Positions 37,590-49,675 of a stretch of DNA of 64,000 bases are shown in pieces. The notes beneath the pieces were generated by a model that saw nothing but the letters and a program-made list of their open reading frames with translations, was not told the DNA's origin and did no database searches. Made by a program: the position numbers and the translations under genes. The stretch covers positions 5,812,072-5,876,071 of the forward strand of contig NC_132980.1 in the NCBI RefSeq assembly GCF_047496725.1, in the 5' to 3' direction. The first letter of the stretch is position 1; every line of letters begins with the position of its first letter. Origin of the DNA: Anoplolepis gracilipes. Taxonomy: Eukaryota; Arthropoda; Insecta; Hymenoptera; Formicidae.

Positions 37590-40140
37590 TCTACTTATTT
37601 CGTAATCGCATTTCATGTATTTTAAATGTATCGCATTAAATCGAATAATAATATCATTTTAGTTCAGAAATTTTACATGTATTTTAGAATCATTTGATTG
37701 TACATATTTTAACGCGTAAAATTGTGTCACATAGTATAGTGCGCATTTGTTATTGTTTGGCGCGAGAAGAAAGAGACAGAGAGAAAGAGCATACTCGACC
37801 TTGTCTTTGACGTCACGCATTCCATAATAAGAGAGGGGAGCCCGGCGCGTACGGCGTACGTGACTATTGACAGCCATGAATCATTCATTCTTACTCCGTG
37901 CGCACGTGTTTTCACTCCGATGTCGACGCCTCGCGTTCGGTCACCTCGAGGTCGAGCGCGCCGTACACGTTTCTCGGGACGATAATACGTAATAATAATA
38001 CGAATAATATGTAATAATATTACGATAAATCTTAACGTGGTAAAGTACGTCTACAATGACTCCGAAATAAAATAGTAACATTCGACCTTGGTGACATATA
38101 GCGCGCTATTGTTTTTGATATTCGTCTCGACTTCGTCACGATCGCGATCGTGTTTCCGTTCAATTATCCTGATTTTGATCTTTCTTTATTCGGAGTTTGA
38201 TCGTGTCCGACCTGTCAACTCCAAGTGTATGATTTCTCGCGCGTGATGAAATGGGATTTTCGATCATTTTGAAATTCGGAAGTGCCGTCAAAGTATCGCG
38301 CGTAAAACTACGGGAGTGCCGTCCAAACTTCTCGCGCGTTTTTATTTTGTACGGTTTAAAATATCGCGTGATTTTTCTGTTTTACGGTTTAAACAAATTA
38401 AAAAAAGTATATCGTGCGAGTAAAACAATGGATCCTGACGACCCTGACAATCTGAAAGGTGCAAGAGGCCTAGGAAAGGCATCCTGCACCGGCGGAGCAA
38501 CCCTAGGGTAAGTATTATTTTTATTTTATTATTTCTACATTAATTATTATAAATACCTTATACAAATTAATTTAGTTTATTTGTTTGAATAATTTAAGTA
38601 AAAGAGAGTCAGCGATAAAGACTTTTACATAAATCTTACAAAAGTTTCTGTTTAAAAAGTAGTTTATTTTTTTAATTTATAAAATTATTCCACATATATT
38701 TGCGTATTATTATTGTATCCATTAAATATCAAATTTAATGAGTACATAATAATTTCTTAATATTAATTATTTTAAACATTGCTATAATTTGGATTTTATA
38801 TTGTATGTTACAGACAAGCTTCAATGTCAACAACTCCGCTGTTGCGCATCAGTATCGGTGAATAACAAAAAACCTTTTTTTTTAAAACAACGGATTTGCA
38901 TATAGATTTGTAGATTATGTAGACAAAGTGTAGATTGTGTAGACAAATGTATAAATTGTAGATAAATCCGTTGTTTTAACCCTCGGACGGCGGGATAGCC
39001 GCGTGCATCGCGAACTTTGGGTCAATTTTAAATCATAAAAAAAATTATTTTTGTGATTATATTCCACTTATTATATTCCAAGATAAAATTTTATATTATA
39101 TTTTTAATTCATTTTTTAAACTTTAAAATAGATATAATATTTGTATAAATTAAAAATTAAGGAAAAAAAAATATTTTTAAAATAAAAATATATGATAATT
39201 GTTTTAATTTTATATAAGATACATGAAATATTTTTTTGATTATATATATGTATATATGAATTTTATAAAACAGTTTTAATGATACAAATCTTTAATGATC
39301 CGCCGACAGAGGGATTAATATGCATGCTAATATTTTTGCATACTATATATTTTACATATATACACCGCAAAAATTATATTCTCATTTTAAGAATATATTT
39401 TACTTATCTATGCATAATATTTTTCTTTAAAATAAGCGAAAAGCATTCTCTAAGTTTAAGAGAAAAATCGTATAAAGAGTAGAGTAGTTTCGAATATATT
39501 TTTAACATATAAGAATATATATACTGAATGAGAAATATTTTTTTATTATTATATTATTTAATATTTAGGATTATTAATCCTAATAACAAAAAATAATTTG
39601 CCCAGTTAATAGTTACACGTTTAAAAAATAATTTTTACAAATAGACATTTGCTATTTATTAAAACTTTGACAAGTTAAATATATATACATTAGTTTTTTA
39701 CTTAATTTATAAATATATATACATTAAATATATATACATTAGTTTTTTACTTAATTTATAAATAAGGTAATTCCAAATATATCACGTAAAAGAAGAAAAT
39801 ATGTTTATTTATTAAGAATATCTTAGAATATTAAAAGGGTTTATGTAGTATATATTTCGAGAATACAATTTTTTTATGTATGCGATTATATTTATCTTTT
39901 GCGACTTTTGACGATTGAATAACGCGTCAAAACAACGTACAAAACGATTATAATATCGTATGATTTTAAACAAATATAAATCGTCTTATTTACCGACGAT
40001 AATAATTAACCGGCAGTAGGAAGAAGTTACTGTTCTTCCTCAAGTTCTGGCTCGTAGAAATCGAGTCAGAATGAATAGCCAGGAGCAACAAAAGGTAGGT
40101 CCAACTGGCTGAAAATACGTGGTCAATTTTGGCCACAATG
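37590..40140 (+). repeat. Promoter-like repeat unit, copy C, with exon-like blocks
   Basis: It contains the CpG core (37740-37980), gggattttcgatcattttga (38252), an exon-like block ending ctagg|gtaagt at 38507, a second block after an acceptor at 38813 ending atcg|gtgaat, the phrase accctcggacggcgggatag, ccgccgacagagggatta (39300) and gaatgaatagccaggagcaa followed by gtaggt (about 40070-40100). The same series is present in copy D. C lacks about 650 bp of D (equivalent to 42890-43540). Confidence 0.75.
38428..38857 (+). other. Candidate two-exon short ORF in repeat copy C
   Basis: An ATG at 38428 opens MDPDDPDNLKGARG, continuing LGKASCTGGATLG to a consensus donor at 38507. The acceptor at 38812-38813 joins in phase to QASMSTTPLLRISI, up to another donor at 38857. 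In copy D the ATG is ATT, the glycine-rich part is conserved, and the second block has 4 extra bases with an in-frame stop. I recognise no domain. It could be a decayed gene fragment carried by the repeat, or the 5' end of a still unrecognised protein. Confidence 0.3.
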
Positions 40141-41499
40141 CGTAAAAAATATGTAATCGCAAATTTCCAATTAGGACTCCCCAAATCTTGCTTTATCGGG
40201 TTTTTGCTGATGTAGCTAGTAGAATTAGGTCTGCTAGGGCTATTAAGACAATTAAAAAAGACATAAAATTTAATAAAAGAAAAATTATAGCTATTATAAA
40301 ATTAAATTTATTTTTAAGGAAAAAAATATAAAAATAAGATAATATAAAATTATAAAAATATAAAAGTTTAATATTTTTTTCAATAAAATAAAAAATTAAT
40401 TAAATACAATTACATATAAAAACTGTAAAAACACGTATTAAAACATTATTAAATAAAAATTAAAATTATATTTATAATAAAATTTAGTTTAATTATGAAA
40501 AACGTAAAAAAATGTAACTTATTTATTGTACATGTAACTTATTGTATGTACGTATATAATATGTATATTATATGCATATCTTTTATATAAAGATGTATAT
40601 TATACAGATATAACATTGTATTTATGGTATGTTATATATTATATTGCATAAGATTATATGAACATTAAATATGAATTTTAAATATTATGTTATATTATAT
40701 TATTAAAATAGTATAAGATATTATTGAGTAAGAAATAGATTTAAATTGCGTTATATTATATGTATGAATTATATTTATTATATACTTATTGTAAAAAGTA
40801 AAATTACACGAAATGGAAGAATACGTACAATAACATAAAATTCCATTAAAATTCTAGGTTTTCTTAATTGAGAGAGACGTATCGATAAATTTATTAATAA
40901 TTCGATCTTTTGGTCGTGATATAGACTATATCAATTACGTTTTAAAAATTTCTAATAAATTATATAGGTCAATTTCAGATATTTCGTATAATTCCATGTA
41001 ATAAAATTATTTTGAATTAAAAATTAAAATTATATTTTATATTAAATTTTGTATACACCTGCGTTAGCTCCTAATTGCCTTTCTCGGTGACGTTTTAATT
41101 AAATTTTGTAAAATATATTTGTAATATAATTAATTCTCTATATGTAACATTGAATTAATTATATGTAATATGTATTTTGTACATTTTACAATGTATTTTA
41201 TACATTTTGTAATATATTTTATATTAAATTTTATATCATATTCATTCTTTGCGAATACATTATCTTATTTCGGTATGGCGTTTTTAATTTCCTGAACTGA
41301 ATAATTTATGCAGACTCAATCGATAGCTAATGAATCTTTTCGATTTTCGATCGAATAGAGAATTCGAATTTCATTTACCGCGGAACATCTCGCAATATCT
41401 TATTGACTTTCTGATTTCTTTCTTTTCACATCCTTCTAGCATTCTCATCACATATCTTTCTGGCTATGTCTTATCTTTAATTTTTAATAAAGCATCGAA

Positions 41500-41960
41500 A
41501 TTAATTAACCGAGATCATTGTTGCCAGAGACACTTATATAACTATATATATAATATATAAATGCATATTTATAATATATAATTTTATTTTATTTAATTAC
41601 TGTAATTCTATTCATAGTTGACTCATTTAATTCATCTATTTATCGCTTTGAATTTACAATTTTAAGAGCAGGACGTTTGATATATTAATTTGGAGAAAAG
41701 AAACTTTATTAATTACTGTTAATTAATGCCGATTATGCAATTGACATACTCGTACGCGATTAATAATATGTGTCTTCTAATATCCTCGAAAGTTCAGTTT
41801 TTATTAATAAAATATTTTACATAAATATGGGCAATGTACTTCACGAGCAGTAATGTATCTTAAAACGCTCGAAAATTCGCTTCTGAATGATTAGGAGAAC
41901 ATATTTCGCAAAAAAGGTATCGCTACAATCGATGGAAAAAGCGATATATATACATATATT
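41500..41960 (-). repeat. Dispersed repeat copy (gccgattatgcaatt family)
   Basis: Inverted relative to 35690-36060. It shares tactcgtacgcgattaataa, cttcacgagcagtaatgtat and cgcttctgaatgattag in order. Non-coding. Confidence 0.7.
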
Positions 41961-42366
41961 TAGTAAATTTAATAAGTACAGGCAGTAAATTTGTACATAT
42001 TTTTCATTATTAATTTATATTTAATTATTATACGTCTATAAATATATGCCGGTATCTATAATATAAATTTCTATCATTTTCACAAATAATTGTTCACATC
42101 ATTGATATAATTTTCAACGAATATAATAAAAAAATCGTTAAACAGTTATACGGCAAATGTTATAAGATTGCTTTCGTTGAAGTATTTTACAAATTTCGTA
42201 CTCGCGTTTCATGTATTTTAAATATATCGCATTAAATCGAATAATAATATTATTTTAGTTAAGGAATTTTATATGTATTTTAGAATCATTTGATTGTACA
42301 TATTTCAACGCGTTAAATTATATCACGTAGTACTTATAGTGTGTATTTGTTATTGTCTGGCGCGAG

Positions 42367-42410
<44 letters not shown>

Positions 42411-44323
42411 ATACTCGACCTTGTCTTTGACGTCACGCATTCCATAGTAAGAGAGGGGCGCCCGGCGCGTACGCGTACGTGACTAGTGACAGCCATGAAT
42501 CATTCATTCTTACTCCGGCGGGCGTAGTGTGCGCACGTGTTTTCACTCCGATGTCGGCGCCTCGCGTTCGGTCACCTCGAGATCGAGCGCGCCGTACACG
42601 TTTCTCGCGACAATAATATACGTAATAATAATACGAATAATATGCAATAATATTACGATAAATCTTAACGTGTTAAAATACGTCTAAAATGATTTCGAAA
42701 TAAAATAATAACATTCGACCTTAGTGACATATAGCGCGCTATTGTTTTTGACATTCGTCTCGGCTCTCGGCTCTTGGTTCTCGGCTTCATCGCGATCGCG
42801 GTCGTGTTTTCGTTCATACTTCCTGATTTCGATCACGAAATTATGTTGTCGGGGATCGTATTTGATGCCGACTAACTGGGATTTTCTCAGCGTTGCTTTC
42901 CAGTGATAAATGATTGATTGAGGAAGATGTTGTCAAATGGATGTCGATTATCGGCGTTTAATTTGCATTTTTTCAATTGTCATTTCTTACTGGGCAACAA
43001 CGTTTACACGCCTCAGTATCGCGGCTGAGGCGAATGCCGGCCGCGTAAGACGTATGTTCAGTATAGAGAGATACCTGAACGCGCGGTTAATATTGAGCTA
43101 ACGCTCGATAATCGATTGTTGAGAGCACGGTCTCTGCTTCGGCAACGGGTTTCGGTCCTAGTCGATTAGAGATCGGTCGATTGTTGGAATAAATCGTTGA
43201 TGGGCCTCTTTTCTTGTACCGTTTACCAGCAATACGACGTATCGCATTGAGGACGTCGACTGGAGGATTTAGGTCATGATTTACGCTCAGTAAAAAGATC
43301 CGATCCAGTTGTTAAATGTTCAAATTGTTGAACATTCATGAAATGGGTGTTCCTCTTGATCCGTCTACCAGCTCTATGATGTATCATGTGGACTGTCTGT
43401 ATGATAGACACATATGCTCATCCGAAATCGTGCCTAATGAGTCGGTCTGAGATGCGGAGCTGCACGAACGAGAATCGAGCGTACCCCATTCGCGATCGAT
43501 TCCCTCGATCTTCCGTCCTCTTTCGATTCGGACTTAAACTCTTGCTCGGAGTTTGATCGCGCCCGACTTGTCGACTTCAAGTATGATTCTCGTGCGTGAT
43601 GAAATGGGATTTTCGATCGTTCCGAAATTCGGGAGTGCCGTCAAAGTATCGCGCGTAAAAGTGCGGAAGTGCCGTCCAAACTATCGCGCGTTTTTACTTT
43701 TGTACGGTTTAAAATATTGCGCGATTTTATTTTTGTGCGGTTTCAACAAATTAAAAAAGTATATCGCGCGTATAAAACATTAGTTCCTGACGTCCCTTAC
43801 AATCTGAGAGGAGGAGGAGGCCTAGGAGAGGCATCCTGCATCGGCGGAGCAACCCCAGGGTAAATATTATTTGTATATTAATTAATAAATGCCTTATACG
43901 AAATAATTCGATTCTTTTAGTTGAATGATTTAATCAAAAGAAATTCAGAGATAAAGATTTTTGTATAAATCTTATAAAAGTTTCTATTTAAAAAGAAAAA
44001 TTTTTTTAATTTACAAAGTTATTCCATATTTATATATATCTGCTTATTATTGTACGCATCAAATATAAATTTATTAAATATAACAATAAATTCTTTAATA
44101 TTAATTATTTAAAATTGCTGCTATAATTTGGATTTTATTTTGTATGTTACAGATAACATAGCTTCAATATCGACAACTCCGCTGTTGCGCATCAGTGTCG
44201 GTGAGTAACAAAAAGCTTTTATTATATTTTAAAGCAACGAATTTATGTAGAGATTCTGGTAGATAGAGATGTAGATTGTAAATAAATCCGTTGCTTTAAC
44301 CCTCGGACGGCAGGATAACATAT

Positions 44324-44778
44324 CCCAGGTAGCACATGTTCGTTTTATAAACGTTTTCTAAACTAGGCGCGCTACTCATACGCATCCATTGCCAGTCGTA
44401 GATCGCTCCTCCTATCATCCAATGAGTGCCTAGTAACCGCGTAGTAGTAGGATAGGCCTTCTCGCCGCGCGCTTGTACTCGTCCGGATTTATCAATCTTT
44501 GTTAATTAATTTTTCGATAATTATTACGAAGATCGCAAAATGCTAGAAGACTTTTATGTTCAGTTTGACCTGCTCCATCTGCCCTAGAGAGGTGGGGCGA
44601 TTATAATTTTGAATTAAAAAATTAATTTTTGTTCTATTTATAGAAACGTAAAAAATATGTTTCTTAAACCATGATTTTAAAAATGTTTCTGTTGAAACGT
44701 TTCTTATTGGTGCTTGACGGTTAAAAAATATTGGATACGTTTAGAAAACGTTTATAAAACGAACATGTGCTACATGGG
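44324..44778. mobile_element. CACTA-related MITE (AAACGTTT subfamily)
   Basis: Terminal inverted repeats CCCAGGTAGCACATGTTCG and CGAACATGTGCTACATGGG, 455 bp. Subterminal AAACGTTT words lie near both ends. The ends match the 7.3-kb element at 48266-55536 except for small changes. TAT precedes the left end, but the right flank is gtg, so the duplication is not intact. The interior contains a piece of the palindrome found at 44845-45060. Confidence 0.8.
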
Positions 44779-44844
44779 GTGTTCCTTTGTTTGTCATTAC
44801 GTGTTCAGACTTAACTATACTCGTATTCAAGTTTTCATAACATG

Positions 44845-45060
44845 TATACAAAATGTCCGGTCGCCCCATAGCTCAAGGGCAGATAGAGCAGGTCAAACTA
44901 AACATAAAAGTTCTATACCATTTTGCGATTTGCGTTTTTAATTAATAGTTTATTAATTATTGCGCAAATCGCAAAATGGTACCAGACTTTTATGTTCAGT
45001 TTAACTTGCTCTATCTGTCCCCTTAAGTTGTGGGGCGGTCGCGACCGGACACCCTGTATA
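44845..45060. mobile_element. Palindromic mariner-like MITE
   Basis: Ends tacaaaatgtccggtcgccc and gcgaccggacaccctgta. The arms also pair through gatagagcaggtcaaact / agtttaacttgctctatc and ccattttgcgatttgcg / cgcaaatcgcaaaatgg. About 215 bp, with TA at both borders. Confidence 0.75.
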
Positions 45061-45281
45061 CCCAGGTAGCACAAGTTCGTTTTATAAACGTTTTCTAAAC
45101 GTATCCAATATTTTTTAACCGTCAAGCACCAATAAGAAACGTTTCAACAGAAACATTTTTAAAATCATGGTTTAAGAAACGTATTTTTTACATTTCTATA
45201 AATAGAACAAAAATTAATTTTTTAATTCAAAATTATATATATACACATTATTAAGACTGTACTTATTAAGATGATCCCCAG

Positions 45282-45490
45282 ATAGCACAGACAATTAAAA
45301 GATGACGAAAAGATGTCTTTTTTAAGTTATCTTTCTGACAAGGTTAAAAGATGTCTAAAAGAATATCTTTCTACCTACAAAAAAAGTCATTTTTTAAAAT
45401 ATGTGTCTTCTAAAAGTCATAATTAATTTTAGTCGACAAAAAGATGTCTTTTTGATCATCTTTTCGACAAGACAAAAAAGATCTATTTTA
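45282..45490. mobile_element. CACTA-related MITE remnant (AAGATGTCTTTT subfamily)
   Basis: It begins CCCAGATAGCACAGACAA, a variant of the CCCAGGTAGCACA terminus, then carries repeated aaaagatgtctttt words in both orientations. The right end is unclear. A related array lies inside the hAT-like element at 32339-32420. Confidence 0.5.
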
Positions 45491-45608
45491 TAATATACGT
45501 GTTCCTTTGTTTGCCGCTACGTGGCGTGTTCAGACTTAAATAACTCGTATTCAAGTTTTCATAACATGTATATAAAGCCTAAAGGTACAGACACTAAAAC
45601 TATAATTT

Positions 45609-46103
45609 AAACAACGGGTTAATTAAAAACGACCTGACTAGCCAAAATTATTCAATTTATTTACACGACGTTTCGACCATATGGTTGTGGTTCTTTGAAG
45701 TATAAACGTAAATTAAGAAAGAGAAGAAAGAATCCAATGGGACATGTTTAAAGGTAGAACTTAATGATGGAATAATTAAATATGTCACTTAGTTAAAAAC
45801 AATGGTTATTAATTTTGAGATGAACACAAACAAGGAGACACGTCATGTCAGCATGAGTTTTTAACTGACGTTTCTCCTTGTTTGTGTTCATCTCAAAATT
45901 AATAACCATTGTTTTTAACTAAGTGACATATTTAATTATTCCATCATTAAGTTCTACCTTTAAACATGTCCCATTGGATTCTTTCTTCTCTTTCTTAATT
46001 TACGTTTACACTTGAAAAGGACCACAACCATATGGTCGAAACGTCGTGTAAATAAATTGAATAATTTTGGCTAGTCAGGTCGTTTTTAATTAACCCGTTG
46101 TTT
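45609..46103. mobile_element. Foldback element with about 225-bp arms
   Basis: Starts aaacaacgggttaattaaaa and ends ttttaattaacccgttgttt. Arms are nearly identical inverted copies over about 225 bp each, separated by about 40 bp (acacgtcatgtcagcatg). A few substitutions distinguish the arms (for example ggttctttgaagtataaa against tttacacttgaaaaggacc). Non-coding. Confidence 0.85.
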
Positions 46104-48169
46104 ATAATTAAATACTAGCGACTTTAATAACTTATAATTTTACTATAATTTAAATTATGTTTTTTTTGTCAATTTGACTTCTGATGTAATCTCAACAAGA
46201 GATTCCAAACACGATAAAAATAGATGGATTATATCCATATATGCATTATTTTATTAAATCTGTGAATAAACAAATTTTTCACAAATAAAGAAAGAAAACC
46301 GTATTTTGACAGTTTCTTAAACATTTTTTTTGTTAGAAAATGACGTTTCCCTTAACGTTTTTTAAGTGAACATTTTAACCAATCAGATACGTGTTCAAAA
46401 GCCGGTTCTAAAACGTTTCGCAGAAACATTTGTGAAACGTTTTAGAAACGAATATGTACTACTTAGGATTCTAGTGAGTTCTGAGTCAATTTTAAATCAT
46501 AGAAAAATTTCTTTTGTATCTTTATTATATGTAAGATAAAATTTTATATTTTTTATTTATTTTTTTTTAATAGAAAATTTTGTTGAAATAGAAAAGTTAT
46601 ACATATAAATTGAAAGAAAGGAAAAATATTTTAGAAATAAAAATATGTAATATTTATTCCAATTTTATGCAAGGCACGTATTATAAAATGTAATGATGAA
46701 TATGATGAATGAAATATACATAAAATATTTACTTCAATTATATATTTGTAATATGAGTTTTATAAAACAATTTTAAAGATACAGATGTTAATGACCTGCC
46801 GACAGAGAGGTACCTAACATACATGCTAATATATTTTATATGCATCGAAAAAATTATATTCTCATCTTAAGAGTACTTTACTTATAATATCTTCTTTTAA
46901 AATAGATATCAAAAGAATCTTCTTAATATTAGTTTAAGGCAGAAATCTTCTATAGAGTAGAGTAATTTTAGATATTTTTAACATGTAAGAATGTATACTA
47001 AAATGGATATTTCTTTATCATTATATTATTTGAGATCATTAATTTGAATAATTACAAAAAAACAATTTTATAAATTGTTGACATTGGCTATTTATTAAAA
47101 CTTTGACAAGTTAAATATATATATACATAGTTTTACTTAACTTATATATATAAGATATGTCAAAAAAGTATTATGTAAAAAAGAAAATATTCTTGTTTAT
47201 TAAGAATATATCTATAAGGAGAGTTTATAAAAGTATATATTTCGAGAATATAATTTTTTCGGTATATACATGATTATATTATTATCTTTTGCGGCTTTAA
47301 ACGACTGAATGACGCACAACGCGTCTAGAAAACGATTATAATATCGTACGATCCTAAACAAATATAGATCGTTTTATTTGCCGGCGATAATAATTAACCG
47401 GCAATAGGAAGAAATTATTTTTCTTCTTTGATCTCTGGCTAAAAATCGAGTCAGAATGAATATGGCCAGGAGCAACAAAGGTAGGTCCAACTGGCTAGAA
47501 AAGTACGTGGTCAAATATTGGCCTCGTTACCCGACCAACACTCGCTGGACAATGGGCAGAGGCGCAGAGCGCCCATTTTTTAATCATATCCAAGCGCTCT
47601 ACGAACCTCGAGCAAAGCGGTCCTTTCCGCTCCCGGCCATCTTGTCGGCTACTCGAACAAGCCGACGAAATCGCGCCCCGCGAGAAGCCGCCAACCACGA
47701 TCCACCCGCGGATCCATACCCGAATCGATACGCGCCGGCATAGATCGATTGGTCGGGGCTTTCCGCGACATTCGCGGATTGATATTGATATCGATCGCAC
47801 AAAAATATGAGTATATTCTAAAGTAAAATATTACAAAGTTTAGAATTAAATATTACTAATCGCGTACAAGTATGCCAATTGGATAATCGGCATTAATTAA
47901 CATTAATTAATAAAGTTTCTTTTCACGAAATTAATATATCAAACGTCCTGCTCTTAAAATTGTAAATTCAAAGCGACAAGTAGATAAATTAAATGAGTCA
48001 ACTGATGAATAAATTACAGTAATTAAGTAAAATAAAATTATATTATAAATATGTATTTATATATCATATATATATAGTTACATAAAAGTTTCTTGCAACA
48101 ATGATCTGGGTTTATTAATTTTGATAAATAATTTTCCTTTTTTTTTCAAATCACGATTAGTTGTTACAG

Positions 48170-48265
48170 AAAGTGTCTCGTATCAACTTTTTTATTAGTA
48201 ATATAAGAATTTATACGATTGAATATTTAGCGGGGACCTTCTTTTAGCTCTAATGCGTTAGCTAT
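48170..48265 (+). repeat. Left flank of the CACTA insertion (repeat shared with 63950-64000)
   Basis: ggggaccttcttttagctct followed by aatgcgttagctat is repeated at 63953-63986. There it runs on uninterrupted into tataaattaaaatgc, which in this locus lies beyond the transposon at 55539. Confidence 0.8.
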
Positions 48266-48489
48266 CCCAGGTAGCACAGGTTCGTTTTAAAAACGTTTCA
48301 CAAATGTTTCTGCGAAACGTTTTAAAACCGGCTTTCGAAAACGTTTTTAATTGGTATAAATGTCCACTTAAGAAACGTTAAGGGAAACGTTATTTTCTAA
48401 CAAAAAAAAACGTTTAAGAAACGGTCAAAATACCGTTTTCTTTCCTTTATTTGTAAAAAATTTGTTTATTCACGGATTCAATAAAATAA

Positions 48490-48535
<46 letters not shown>

Positions 48536-48644
48536 TTATTTTATTGAATCTGTGAATAAACAATCATATTTATTATATATATATATATATTAAATTTAGT
48601 TCAATTTTATTAAAATATATATATATATATATATAAATAATGTG

Positions 48645-48654
<10 letters not shown>

Positions 48655-48683
<29 letters not shown>

Positions 48684-49248
48684 ATGGGTATGAACGCATT
48701 ATTTTATTATTATTTTATAAGAAAACAAATCTTTTTCACGCATAAAAACTGTTTTTTTCTTTTATAAAATAAATATATGTATACAATATGTTCATATATA
48801 GTAGTTTATATTGCCTGTATATTATAATAAGATTATAATCAAAAATATATAAAGTACAAATCATAATAAAGTATTTTAAAATAAAGTTCTTATTTAAAAA
48901 AAAAACATTTAAACATATAATAATTATACCAAAGAATGAAAAAAAAATTAACACATACATAAAATGAAAAAAAATTGACACATTTTTCCAGGAATATAAC
49001 TTTTTTGTCTTGTATACTTATTATGTTTAAATCTCAACATAGAACAATTTTATCTTAAAATTATTTTAAAATTTAATAAATGTTAACCTAATTTTAACTT
49101 AAAAAATAAAAAAAATTACAACAAAATTAAAATTTAAAAAAAATTAACTTTTTTTAATTATTCCAAGAATATAATTATTTTCTTGTACTTATGTTTCAAT
49201 CACAGAACTGTGTTATCTTAAAATCTAATAAATCTTAACTTAAAATTT
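48655..49248. other. AT-rich filler within the transposon
   Basis: No coding content. GT run at 48664-48682. The 3' UTR of the DUF4806 gene probably lies here. Confidence 0.4.
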
Positions 49249-49459
49249 TTATTCTTGTTGAAAAGTTCTTCTTGCTTTAATTTCGGCTAAAGTAATACGC
49301 ATAGAGGATAGCTTCAACCAATCTTTGATACAATTTTCAATTTTGTTGACTGCAGCGTTTGGTTCAATGTTTCTGACAGTAGCTGTAAAAAATTTATAAA
49401 TTATTATACATTATTATTTTATATATAATTATTAAACATAATAGTTTTATAATAACTGT

Positions 49460-49470
49460 ACAATATCACA

Positions 49471-49510
<40 letters not shown>

Positions 49511-49565
49511 TATGTATATATATGTACATATATTTATGTGCATGCGTGCGTGCGTGCGTGCGTGC

Positions 49566-49636
<71 letters not shown>

Positions 49637-49675
49637 TGCGTGCGCGTGTGTGTGCGTGTGTGTGTGTGTGTGTGT
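49460..49675. repeat. CA, CG and GT microsatellite block in a DUF4806 intron
   Basis: A CA run (49468-49505) is followed by (CGTG)n, (CG)n and long GT runs to 49675. The open frames seen on both strands here are artefacts of the repeat. Alternating purine-pyrimidine DNA of this length can adopt Z-form. Confidence 0.95.

Larger units (their letters stand above)
45061..46467 (-). mobile_element. CACTA-related non-autonomous element (AAACGTTT subfamily), carrying insertions
   Basis: It starts CCCAGGTAGCACAAGTTCG and ends cgaatatgtactacttagg, a diverged inverted copy. The first 180 bp are the inverted right end of the 7.3-kb element (ccaatattttttaaccgtca). The last 230 bp are its inverted left end (cgtttcgcagaaacatttg). 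It is therefore a deletion derivative in reverse orientation, with a further MITE (from 45282) and a foldback element (45609-46103) inside it. Confidence 0.7.
42130..47530 (+). repeat. Promoter-like repeat unit, copy D, interrupted by nested transposons
   Basis: The longest copy. GA tract (42368-42410), CpG core (42410-42610), the cgatcacgaaat and tgctttccagtgataaatga landmarks, extra GC-rich sequence absent from C (42890-43540), exon-like blocks ending at 43859 and 44200, then a 2.1-kb transposon nest (44324-46467). The unit then resumes with gagtcaattttaaatcat, ccgacagagaggtacctaac (46800) and gaatgaatatggccaggagc (47455). Near 47520 the match to C ends. A 95-codon frame (47456-47743) extends beyond the homology, but it crosses the conserved gtaggt donor and is unlikely to be a protein in this form. 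Confidence 0.75.

Noticed and set aside
47456..47743. 95-codon frame MNMARSNKGRSNWLEK in repeat copy D
   Set aside because: It crosses a splice-donor-like gtaggt conserved with copy C and diverges completely from C just after it. No domain.
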